From: Spiro-02 sp034114085
GTDB lineage: Bacteria; Spirochaetota; Spirochaetia; Sphaerochaetales; Sphaerochaetaceae
Direction: 5' to 3'
Assembly (NCBI GenBank): GCA_034114085.1
Contig: JAXEWB010000002.1
Coordinates: forward strand, 62,001-126,000
DNA: 64,000 bases
Under the pieces are notes generated by a model, which saw only the letters and a program-made list of their open reading frames with translations, did no database searches and had not been told where the DNA came from. The position numbers and the translations under genes were made by a program. Of this stretch, positions 54,177 through 62,272 are shown in pieces. Positions within the stretch are counted from its first letter, which is position 1; each line of letters starts with the position of its first letter.

Positions 54177-55421
54177 TCATTCTACCGTTATAATCCGCTT
54201 AAGCCCGGCGGGGTCGGCGAGCGCCCTTTTGCGGAAGACTACGCCTCCGAGCAGCATCAGTGCCGCCCCTGAACCGATCATCAGCCATTGGACCGGTATC
54301 TTGTCCGCCAACGGGCCGTAGACCAGCATGCTTGCCGGCGCCACCAGATTGCTGATGATGCTCCAAAGTGAAAACACCCGTCCGAGGTACTGCTGCTCGA
54401 CCACCTCCTGGATCAGTACGGTGGAGGCCGTTCCCATCAACGGCATGAACAAGCCTGCGATGAGCATCATTGACAAATAGAATGGAAAACTAGTGGCGAA
54501 TCCCATCAATGCGAAGGTAAGTCCGAACCACACTGCGCCGAACGCCATCGTCGTGAACCGATTCTTCCAGCCTCCCCAGATAGAGACGGACACGCCGCCG
54601 ATCAGGGTTCCGACCGACCAAGCCAATTCATTCGCCGTCAGATACCACACCTCAGAACCGAATGTACGTTCGACCAGCAACGGGGTCAGGAAAATAGCGG
54701 GGGACATCAACAGGATGTAAAAGGCGAAAAACAATAATTCCGCTGAGACTACTTTATGCCCTTTCGCATACAGTATCCCTTGCTTCAGATCCTGCCAGAG
54801 CGTCAGTTTTGTCGCAATCCGCTCATGAGTCTTAATCCGTAGCGCAAGCATGATGACGATGGCGAATGCCGCCGTGACCACATCGACGAGCAACGACCAG
54901 TTGAACCCCATCACCGTAAGAATCAGGCCTCCGACCGCCGGAGATACCAGCGTGATCATTGAGTTGAGCGTGCTGTTGATTCCATTGAATCTGGTCAGTT
55001 TCTCCTGCGGGACTATCTGGGGAAGGATCGCCTGTACAGCCGGGGTCTGTACCCCTTGTCCCGCCGACCTGACGCACAGGACGAAGTAGATCATCCACAA
55101 CGATTGATAGCCGTTGAAGAGAAACCCGGCGAGAACCAGCGTCGCGACCGCGATGAACAAATCCGCGCCGACAATCAGCGCTTTGCGGTTGTAGCGGTCC
55201 GCCCATACTCCGCCGAACAAGGAGACGACCATATGCGGCAGGCAGGTACATAGAACCGAGATCATCATGACTTTTCCGGATGAAGTCCGTAGCGTCAGCT
55301 GCCATGTGATGGAATAGCTGACGATCATGGAGCCGAACAGAGAAATCGTTTGGCTTGCAAGAAAAAAGATGGCCGTAGGCAACCATCGTCTTTTGTATTG
55401 GATATGTTCTACTTGATTCAA
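54177..55421 (-). CDS. MFS exporter (MFS_3 family)
   Basis: 414 residues, 12 helices, a paralogue-like relative of the exporter at 46378. A TTG at 55421 is chosen because GGAG lies 8 nt upstream; the longer frame to 55583 adds a non-family, Arg-rich tail. Motif GGVWADRYNRKALIVGAD fits loop 2-3. Substrate unknown. Monocistronic. The 392 bp upstream (55422-55814) contain no gene I can support. Confidence 0.85.
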   Translation of the reverse strand: MNQVEHIQYKRRWLPTAIFFLASQTISLFGSMIVSYSITWQLTLRTSSGKVMMISVLCTCLPHMVVSLFGGVWADRYNRKALIVGADLFIAVATLVLAGFLFNGYQSLWMIYFVLCVRSAGQGVQTPAVQAILPQIVPQEKLTRFNGINSTLNSMITLVSPAVGGLILTVMGFNWSLLVDVVTAAFAIVIMLALRIKTHERIATKLTLWQDLKQGILYAKGHKVVSAELLFFAFYILLMSPAIFLTPLLVERTFGSEVWYLTANELAWSVGTLIGGVSVSIWGGWKNRFTTMAFGAVWFGLTFALMGFATSFPFYLSMMLIAGLFMPLMGTASTVLIQEVVEQQYLGRVFSLWSIISNLVAPASMLVYGPLADKIPVQWLMIGSGAALMLLGGVVFRKRALADPAGLKRIITVE

Positions 55422-55814
55422 GTTTTTTTCTCCGATTCCTGTTGGAGAACGACGAAACGCTTCCGAAACAAAACGAAGGAAGCGATTGAAATTGCATCGC
55501 CGACAGGAAAGATACATCCGTCTCCACGACGTGGCATTGACGGATACTACCGGCGGAACGCCGGTACGGACACTGTTGAGCATGAGGCCGCTAGTCGCGG
55601 CGAATTAAAACAATGGAACTACACATGTTCATTCCTTTTGGGGAGAATAGTATGGATAGCAAAGCATGAAACAACAGATACCGTCAAGTGCAGTGCCTGG
55701 TTGGACTTGGAAATTCTGATTTCAGGGAGGAAGCATCCAGTTTCGTATTGGCGGTATCTCGTAAGGGGGAGGAACTTTGACGATTAGCACGGTGCTGTGA
55801 ATCGCAGACTGCAT

Positions 55815-57068
55815 TCAAGAAGGATCCTCTACAGTATCGGCTGGAGACATTTCCTTGCCGGGGCGGTGTTGCTGCGGCTGATTGTATTTGTTGACGCCGG
55901 GGACATACCCGTCCATGTTCGTCGCTTTAAGGATTTCCCGGCCCTTGCTGTTGAGCCTGAGTACGACCTTCTCGATCTCCCGCTTCTTTTTGTTCGCGTC
56001 CTCGAACAGTTCTTCCTGCATCGGAACGTCGCCCTTGTACGTCTGGTACAACCCGACGCCGAGCAACCGGACCGGGACGCCTTGCTTCCATTTCGACGAC
56101 AGCAACTCCTTGGAAATCTCGTAGACCTGTTCCGCGCTGTAGAGCGGGGTGGTCGGCGTCCGTTGTACGCTGATCGTCGTAAAGTCGCTGAACCGGAGCT
56201 TGATGCCCACAGTCCTGCCCATCACCTGCTCGTCCAGTGACCTGAACATGACCTCGTGGCTCATCTGAAGAAGGCATTGCGAGAGGATGTCTTCGTCGGA
56301 GACATCGACGGGGAAAGTCTGTTCACTGCTGATGGAGTGGCTTTTCGCTTCTCCCGCGTGCATGCCTGGATCGATGCCGCGGCATACCTTGTACAAATAT
56401 TCCCCCTGGGCCTGTCCAAAATTCCGTTGCAACGTCTCCATGGAATATTCTCGCAACTGCGCAGCGGTGCCGATATGGTATTTCGCCAAAGCGTCGAGGG
56501 TGCTTTTGCCGATTCCCCAGAGCTTTTTGAGTCCGATGGCATCGATGAACTCAATCTCCCGCCCCGGGGAAATCCTGCATAGTCCGTCCGGCTTTCGATA
56601 GTCGCTGGCCAGCTTCGCGATGAACCTGGAGGGACCGATTCCGACCGAAATCGTCAATTGCGTTTCATCCTTTATCCGTTGCTTCAATACCCTCGCGGCA
56701 TCCCTGGGAAGTCCGTACAGCCGACGGGTTCCCGTCATGTCGAGAAACGCTTCGTCGATGGAGACTTGGGTGATGTCGGGACTGAATTCCTCGAAGATCT
56801 TCATGATTTGATGGCTGACCTTGCTGTACAGGGACATATGTCCGGGTACTACGATGGCATGAGGACATAGCCGCAGGGCTTGAGCCATCGGCATGGCGGA
56901 ATGCACACCGTATTTCCTTGCTTCATAGGAACAGGTCGAAGCGACGCTCCTTGGGCCCGTCCCGCCGACGATCAGGCACTTGCCGCGGTATTCCGGATGC
57001 TCACGTTGTTCAACGGAGGCGAAGAACGCATCCATATCAACATGGAAGAATACAGGTTCAAGTTCCAT
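55815..57068 (-). CDS. dinB: DNA polymerase IV
   Basis: 417 residues, Y-family translesion polymerase. Catalytic acidic residues are in DMDAFFASVE and SIDEAFLDMTG. The thumb/HhH segment (GLKKLWGIGKSTLDALAKY) and little-finger domain follow. The far C-terminus is a short Pro/Gln-rich tail without a clear beta-clamp motif. Expressed toward the window left. Confidence 0.95.
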   Translation of the reverse strand: MELEPVFFHVDMDAFFASVEQREHPEYRGKCLIVGGTGPRSVASTCSYEARKYGVHSAMPMAQALRLCPHAIVVPGHMSLYSKVSHQIMKIFEEFSPDITQVSIDEAFLDMTGTRRLYGLPRDAARVLKQRIKDETQLTISVGIGPSRFIAKLASDYRKPDGLCRISPGREIEFIDAIGLKKLWGIGKSTLDALAKYHIGTAAQLREYSMETLQRNFGQAQGEYLYKVCRGIDPGMHAGEAKSHSISSEQTFPVDVSDEDILSQCLLQMSHEVMFRSLDEQVMGRTVGIKLRFSDFTTISVQRTPTTPLYSAEQVYEISKELLSSKWKQGVPVRLLGVGLYQTYKGDVPMQEELFEDANKKKREIEKVVLRLNSKGREILKATNMDGYVPGVNKYNQPQQHRPGKEMSPADTVEDPS

Positions 57069-57095
57069 CTGTCAGTCCGCGCCTCCGTCGCCTTA

Positions 57096-58343
57096 TTATA
57101 GCGTATGTTTCATTGTTTCAGTTCGTTTATATCTTTTGATAGCCTCTTCAATGACAACTTGTAGCATTGTGGGCATGTCATAGTTTTCTGGTGCTATCAA
57201 TCGAGGATAGTGGCTTGTCGAAGTCATCCCCGGCAGCGTATTGATTTCGTTGAGCAAGATTCGTTCTCCATGCAATGCGGACGGAACATCGTTGATATTC
57301 TGGATGATGAAAAAATCTACTCTCGCATATCCATTCGCGCCAATAGCCTTGAACGCCAGCTTGGCGTAATGACGAATCATCTGAGCGTCTTCTTCAGAAA
57401 TCGGCGCAGGAATCCGCATGGTCGCCGGCTGGTCGTCCCCGTATTTTTGCGCATAGGAGAGGAAGCCCGCTTCGGCGTGCCTCGGATCGTGGACCATCCC
57501 CGGCCCACCGACGACCAGCCCTTCGTCGGGCGTCTCCAGTACGGCGCATTCAACTTCCTGCATCGGCGCTACCAGTGTTTCCAGTAGTACGGAATCACAG
57601 ACCTCCGCCGCCGTCGCGATTGCTTCCAGCAGCTTGTCCACCGATGTGCCGCCATCGCTGTTTTCCTGCTCTTGGCCCAGGTGGTCGAGGATTGTCACCC
57701 CGACTGAGGAACCGCCGGCTTCCGGTTTGACGACGATTGAATTTCCCAGAGTTTCCATGACCGTCGCCTGGAACATCTCCTGACGGGTGGTGGACAACGG
57801 ATGGTCTGTCTCTTTGCGGTCGATGAACGAAGCGATGAACTGGGGAAGGTCGGCGTCATCATCATCCGCCAGCCATGAAAGCTCGTCCCTCGTCAGAAGG
57901 ATGGACGGCACGACGGGGATTCCCGCAGTTGCGAACAGCCGTTTCGCGACTTCCTTATGCATTCCGAAGGTACTGCTTGGAGCGTCGCATCCCACGCAGG
58001 GAAGGTGGGCGAGGTCGCAGAGACTTTGCAGCCTGCCGTCTTCTCCCTCCGTACCATGAGCGACCGGCAGTACGGCGTCTATGTTCAATTTCATATGGCC
58101 GTTCCAGAGTCCTTCGCCCGGCTTGATGTAGATACCGTCCCGTTCCTTCGGGACGATAGGGCCGGGCAGGGCGTCGGTGGTCAGCGATGGATCTTGCAAA
58201 TGCCAGGTTCCATCCTTTGCGATACCGATGCAGGTAATTCCGTACCCCGCCGCCGTCAATGCGCGAAAGACGCTTTTCGCGGAGTTGACCGAAACCTCAT
58301 GTTCCGTCGAACGTCCTCCGTAAACCAAAGCGATGTTCATCAT
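57096..58343 (-). CDS. ddl: D-alanine--D-alanine ligase
   Basis: 415 residues, longer than the usual 310-370. The ATG at 58343 overlaps the murE stop (ATGA), with AAGGAGAG upstream. ATP-grasp features: LVYGGRSTEHEVSVNSA, VVKPEAGGSSVGVTI and EINTLPGMTSTSHYP. The extra length is in acidic insertions (DELSWLADDDDAD and QEQENSDGG). Makes D-Ala-D-Ala for peptidoglycan in step with MurE. Confidence 0.94.
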   Translation of the reverse strand: MMNIALVYGGRSTEHEVSVNSAKSVFRALTAAGYGITCIGIAKDGTWHLQDPSLTTDALPGPIVPKERDGIYIKPGEGLWNGHMKLNIDAVLPVAHGTEGEDGRLQSLCDLAHLPCVGCDAPSSTFGMHKEVAKRLFATAGIPVVPSILLTRDELSWLADDDDADLPQFIASFIDRKETDHPLSTTRQEMFQATVMETLGNSIVVKPEAGGSSVGVTILDHLGQEQENSDGGTSVDKLLEAIATAAEVCDSVLLETLVAPMQEVECAVLETPDEGLVVGGPGMVHDPRHAEAGFLSYAQKYGDDQPATMRIPAPISEEDAQMIRHYAKLAFKAIGANGYARVDFFIIQNINDVPSALHGERILLNEINTLPGMTSTSHYPRLIAPENYDMPTMLQVVIEEAIKRYKRTETMKHTL

Positions 58344-59950
58344 AGAAAGCAACTCTCCTTGCACGCCGTAAGTCTGGCGATTTCACGTTCTATCGTTCGC
58401 GTCTCGTTCCATGGAACTTTCCGTTCCTGTTCATATTCCATGCTCTGTTCATGTCCTTTGCCAAGGAACAGCACAATATCACCCTCTCTGGCATCCCTCA
58501 ACGCTTGCGCTATGGCTTCCGTTCTGTCAGGAATCAGGTGTATTTGCCTGCGGCGGGCAAGTTCCGCAGGAATCCCGGAGGCGATTTCCTCAAGTATCGC
58601 CATGGGACGTTCGTTCCGCGGGTCTTCGTCAGTGATGTAGAGGCTGTCGCACCAGCGGGCCGCCTCCTTGCCCATCGGGGCGCGCTTGCTCGGATCCCGT
58701 TCGCCCGCCGCTCCGAAGACTGCGATCAGCCGTGCCTGCGGCGCCAGCTTCCGTACTTCGGAAAACAACTGGTAGAATGCATCGGCGGTATGGGCGAAAT
58801 CGACGACGATGGTGAATCCCAACACGTTCGGTACCAGGTTGAACCGTCCTGAAACGAGCTTGATATCGCGCAAGAACGGAATCAGTTCCTCCACGGGTCT
58901 TTGTGCTATGAAACTTGCCGCGAGCAAGGCTTCCAGAGCGTTTTTCAGAAAAAAGGCCGGCCCCATCGGGAACCGGTAGAGTGTTTCTCGGTCTCCCCGC
59001 CAAGCCGGACCTGACAACTGGAAGTTGCATTCGTCCAGCGTCGCGTCGGCGACTGTCGCCGTCAGGTCGGGGATAGTGGGTTGTGCGTTCAGTTCTCCAT
59101 GTACTGTCCCCGAAGATGCTTCTCCTGTAGTCACCGCACATGTCAGGATTGCCCCCGCGTGCGTCCCCGCGTTCCTGATTTGTCGCGCATAGGCGTTGTC
59201 CGCGGGAAATACCAGCAGGGAGTCGTCCGACAGACGACGGGCGAGATTGAGTTTCGCATCGACGTATGCTTCGATGCTCTTATGGAATTCAAGGTGTTCA
59301 CTAGTGACGCTGGTATAGACCGCGCAATGGTACGTAAGCCCGGCGAGCCTGTCGTATTCGTCGCTCAGCGCATGGCTGGTCGCCTCCAGAATGACTGTCT
59401 TGATACCATTGTCCCTGCATCTGGCGAGAAACGCCTGGATCTCAAAGGATTCCGGGGTGCTTTGCCTGTATGGGCTTGGCTCATGGGTTGAGCCGTCATC
59501 CATGGATACCGTTCCCAAGAGCCCGGCGCGGATGCCGCAGGCATGCAAGAGCTGCCAAAGAAAATCGCAGGTGCTGCTTTTGCCGTCAGTGCCGGTTACG
59601 CCGACGAGCCGCAGGTCATGGGCCGGAAAATCAAACCATGCGGCGGAGAACAACGCGAACATCCTCCGCGGGTGGCCGGTGATCAGATATTGCACGTCTG
59701 GATGCAGGGTTTGCGGCTCGTTTTCACAGATGATGAGTTTCGCGCCTTTCGTTATGGCTTCGTCGATATACAGCGAGCCGTCGGTGTGGATTCCTCCAAA
59801 GGCGAAGTAGGCGCAGCGTTCCGTACAAGTCCTGGAATCGTAGGAAAGGGTTGTGAGGACGCAATCAAGCGGGCCCGCCGGAAACCGGTCTGGAATCAAT
59901 CGGTCCGAAGGGGTAGCGAGCAGGGTGCAAAGTTCCGATAACCGTCTCAT
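58340..59950 (-). CDS. murE: UDP-MurNAc-tripeptide synthetase (MurE)
   Basis: 536 residues; adds the diamino acid to UDP-MurNAc-L-Ala-D-Glu. The ATP loop is GVTGTDGKSST, with ATP-binding and carbamate regions following. At the amino-acid selectivity loop near residue 440 the sequence is TDEDPRNERP, not the DNPR of meso-diaminopimelate enzymes. Lysine or ornithine is therefore possible, but a swap of one residue does not settle it. Coupled to ddl. Confidence 0.94.
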   Translation of the reverse strand: MRRLSELCTLLATPSDRLIPDRFPAGPLDCVLTTLSYDSRTCTERCAYFAFGGIHTDGSLYIDEAITKGAKLIICENEPQTLHPDVQYLITGHPRRMFALFSAAWFDFPAHDLRLVGVTGTDGKSSTCDFLWQLLHACGIRAGLLGTVSMDDGSTHEPSPYRQSTPESFEIQAFLARCRDNGIKTVILEATSHALSDEYDRLAGLTYHCAVYTSVTSEHLEFHKSIEAYVDAKLNLARRLSDDSLLVFPADNAYARQIRNAGTHAGAILTCAVTTGEASSGTVHGELNAQPTIPDLTATVADATLDECNFQLSGPAWRGDRETLYRFPMGPAFFLKNALEALLAASFIAQRPVEELIPFLRDIKLVSGRFNLVPNVLGFTIVVDFAHTADAFYQLFSEVRKLAPQARLIAVFGAAGERDPSKRAPMGKEAARWCDSLYITDEDPRNERPMAILEEIASGIPAELARRRQIHLIPDRTEAIAQALRDAREGDIVLFLGKGHEQSMEYEQERKVPWNETRTIEREIARLTACKESCFL

Positions 59951-60153
59951 GCGGTTATGGTAGCAAGAATCGGTGAAGCGTGCAATGCGGATGTATGATG
60001 AATGGCTTTAAAATAACCGCCCCGTATCGAGGAGCCGGATGCCCTTGCATGAGAGCCCGCTATTTCTTCATCATCACCCCAAAACGGGATAGCCGTTGAA
60101 AAACTTTTTTGATATGCTTGCGCTTGGGTGTATATTGTAGGAGTGATTGAAGC

Positions 60154-60411
60154 ATGAGTGAAAGAAACATAACATACAAGCCTGCGGGTGTCTGCGCGAG
60201 CAGAATCTCAATAATGGTCGATGAGAACGGCATCGTGACCTCCATTGAATTCGTCGGGGGGTGCGACGGCAACCACAAGGGCCTTGTGTCGATGTGTATC
60301 GGACGCCCCGCGGCGGAAGTCCGGGAAAAGCTTGCGGGTATAACCTGCGGATTCCGCTCCACTTCCTGCCCCGACCAACTGGCCAAAGCGATAGGCAAGC
60401 TCCTCGCATGA
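60154..60411 (+). CDS. TSCPD-domain protein
   Basis: 85 residues, the standard size of the small TSCPD family (Thr-Ser-Cys-Pro-Asp; STSCPDQLA near residue 70). Five cysteines, C14, C37, C48, C65 and C72, are likely metal ligands. GAAGC-like site only weakly seen before the ATG. Function of the family is unknown. Confidence 0.88.
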   Translation: MSERNITYKPAGVCASRISIMVDENGIVTSIEFVGGCDGNHKGLVSMCIGRPAAEVREKLAGITCGFRSTSCPDQLAKAIGKLLA

Positions 60412-60441
60412 CGCATGGAACTGTCCGATAGAGAGGTTTTA

Positions 60442-61542
60442 ATGAGCGATAGGCGGGTACGACATCTTGGATTTCTGGTTCTCGCGGCCTTGCTGGCATC
60501 TGTCTCCGTCGTCTTGTCCGCGACCCCAGTCGAGTCCCGTGATATCCGCGCTCGGGGCATGGGGGCGGTGGGTGTCTCCCTGTCGGGAGCCCATTCTGCG
60601 ATGTTTGCCAATCCCGCCGCGTTGTATTTCCGCGGCAAGGAGCATGATACCAGCTTCTACGTTTCAACGGGCTATGGAGACAACATCGTGCCATTCGCCG
60701 TCCAGACCGGTCAGCCCTGCGCCTTTTTGCAAAAACCGGTGCTCGGACTTGATCTTTCCTTCGCGGGACGGAACTTGGCGTTGACGATCAAGCTTGACAA
60801 CCAGTTGGAGAATAGGACTCCCGGAGTTTCCTCCGCCATGTACAACGCATATTACTACTCGCTCATCCAGATAGACCTTGCCTTCGGGTACCGCAATTTC
60901 GGTATCGGCGCGTTCTTGCGGGGAGGAAACCGCTCTGTGCGTGAGAATATTGTCATTTCCGGCAATAATTCCTTCCTTGACTACCTGACCCAGTCTCTGT
61001 TCGAACGATACTCCGCGGTCGAGGGGTCTGAATTCTTCAATATCGGCCTTGGATTGCAGCTCAACTACGATTGGGTGAGCATGGGGGTCTGTACGGAGAC
61101 TCTCGTCATGGCACGTGGCGCTGAATCGGTCGTTTTTTCCGGCAACGGCATTTTTTCGACCCTCACCTGCGGGATTTCATTCAGGACGCCGACATATACA
61201 CGCGACAATCAGCTGAGTATGGTCGTACTTGAAAGCGCCTGCGATTTCTATCATTTGGGTGATGATGAGACCAGGGCCGTCCACATCGGCGCGGAACTGA
61301 TGTTCCAGTTGCTTCCCAGCTGGTCCGTCAGCCTCCGTACCGGCTACGTCGAGACAAAGCCGAAATTGACGCAGATGTTTACGTTCGTCGCGGACAACGT
61401 GCGGCAGACCTTCGGGCTTGGAGCCGCGTTGGACAAGTTCAACGTAGATTTCGTCTGTGAAGTTCCCGTCCGTTGGTACCTCGGCACTGAATCGCCGACG
61501 GATTCCATCCTCTGTTCATTCTCGGTAAGTTTTACAGTCTGA
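60442..61542 (+). CDS. Exported outer-membrane FadL/porin-like protein
   Basis: 366 residues. The ATG at 60442 follows GAGAGG at 5 nt. A signal peptide (FLVLAALLASVSVVLSA) is followed by ARGMGAVGVSLSGAHSAMF and NPAAL, the opening typical of FadL/UPF0164-type outer-membrane barrels. The rest alternates in beta-strand style to an aromatic-poor C-terminus. UPF0164 proteins are characteristic of spirochaetes, which supports the taxonomic guess. Cargo unknown. Confidence 0.75.
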   Translation: MSDRRVRHLGFLVLAALLASVSVVLSATPVESRDIRARGMGAVGVSLSGAHSAMFANPAALYFRGKEHDTSFYVSTGYGDNIVPFAVQTGQPCAFLQKPVLGLDLSFAGRNLALTIKLDNQLENRTPGVSSAMYNAYYYSLIQIDLAFGYRNFGIGAFLRGGNRSVRENIVISGNNSFLDYLTQSLFERYSAVEGSEFFNIGLGLQLNYDWVSMGVCTETLVMARGAESVVFSGNGIFSTLTCGISFRTPTYTRDNQLSMVVLESACDFYHLGDDETRAVHIGAELMFQLLPSWSVSLRTGYVETKPKLTQMFTFVADNVRQTFGLGAALDKFNVDFVCEVPVRWYLGTESPTDSILCSFSVSFTV

Positions 61543-61652
61543 TTTTACCGGTAGACATTTTATTTCCAGACTGCCATTTCAAGACCTTGACATTGGTTTC
61601 TCTCCCCATTATAGTCATACGGTAGTGTTTTAGAACAAGCAAGGAGTTACTT

Positions 61653-61820
61653 ATGGCCAAGGCACATAGAGGTACCGGAATCCGGAACGAGAAGAATCAT
61701 GGTCGTGGGGATTGTCCCGTTTGCAAGCGCACCGCGATCAAGGTTCTCTACGAGAACGAGATTGAAGGTGAAAAGAAAATGGTTTGCAAGCAGTGCAACG
61801 CCAAGATCAAACACGCATAA
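61653..61820 (+). CDS. Small zinc-ribbon protein
   Basis: 55 residues, short for standard gene calling. AAGGAG lies 7-8 nt before the ATG and a canonical terminator follows. Two CxxC pairs (C21/C24 and C45/C48) form a zinc ribbon, with a Lys/Arg-rich N-terminus beginning MAKAHRGTGIRNEKNHG. It may be a ribosome-associated or RNA-binding factor; not matched to a named ribosomal protein. Confidence 0.8.
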   Translation: MAKAHRGTGIRNEKNHGRGDCPVCKRTAIKVLYENEIEGEKKMVCKQCNAKIKHA

Positions 61821-61848
61821 TACGTGTTCTAGCCTGCTAGGGAAAAGA

Positions 61849-61876
61849 AAAGGACTGTCGCTGGACAGTCTTTTTT
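61849..61876 (+). terminator. Intrinsic terminator of the zinc-ribbon gene
   Basis: GACTGTC (61853-61859) pairs with GACAGTC (61864-61870), followed by TTTTTT. Confidence 0.88.
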
Positions 61877-61890
61877 ATTGGACATGAAAC

Positions 61891-61940
61891 GGGGCTGCGC
61901 CTCGAACTGAAAAACAGTTCGTGCGACAGCCCCATTTTTT
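61891..61940. terminator. Bidirectional hairpin terminator beside yhbY
   Basis: GGGGCTG (61891-61897) pairs with CAGCCCC (61927-61933); an inner CGAACTG/CAGTTCG stem extends it. A T-run follows on the plus strand. It also lies downstream of the minus-strand yhbY. Confidence 0.75.
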
Positions 61941-61958
61941 CAGCGGGTTCACCGCTCG

Positions 61959-62261
61959 CTATTGAAGCGAACTAGGAATCTTGATCAGCCGGTCGGGGTT
62001 CTTCGCGTCCTGGCGGAACAGAACCGACGTGAACCCGATCATTGCCACGACTTCCGCGGAGGTAGCCGTCGCAAGCTGATCCGACAAGGGGCGAACCGCA
62101 TCCTTGAAGCCCTGAAACTTGACCTTGACCAACTCATGGTGATCCAAGGCGTCGTTCAGGGCCGCGACGATATTCTCGGTCACGCCGCCCTTGCCGACCA
62201 TTACAATCGGGCGGAGGTCATGAGCCTGCGCCCGGAGAAAACTTCGTACTCTACTATTCAT
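61959..62261 (-). CDS. yhbY: YhbY-type RNA-binding protein (CRM domain)
   Basis: 100 residues, a single CRM (CRS1/YhbY) domain. Typical parts are RPIVMVGKGGVTENIV and HHELVKVKFQGFKD. Associates with pre-50S ribosomes in E. coli. Starts 11 bp after the acyl-CoA ligase stop, so they are probably cotranscribed. Confidence 0.93.
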   Translation of the reverse strand: MNSRVRSFLRAQAHDLRPIVMVGKGGVTENIVAALNDALDHHELVKVKFQGFKDAVRPLSDQLATATSAEVVAMIGFTSVLFRQDAKNPDRLIKIPSSLQ

Positions 62262-62272
62262 ACCAACGTATC

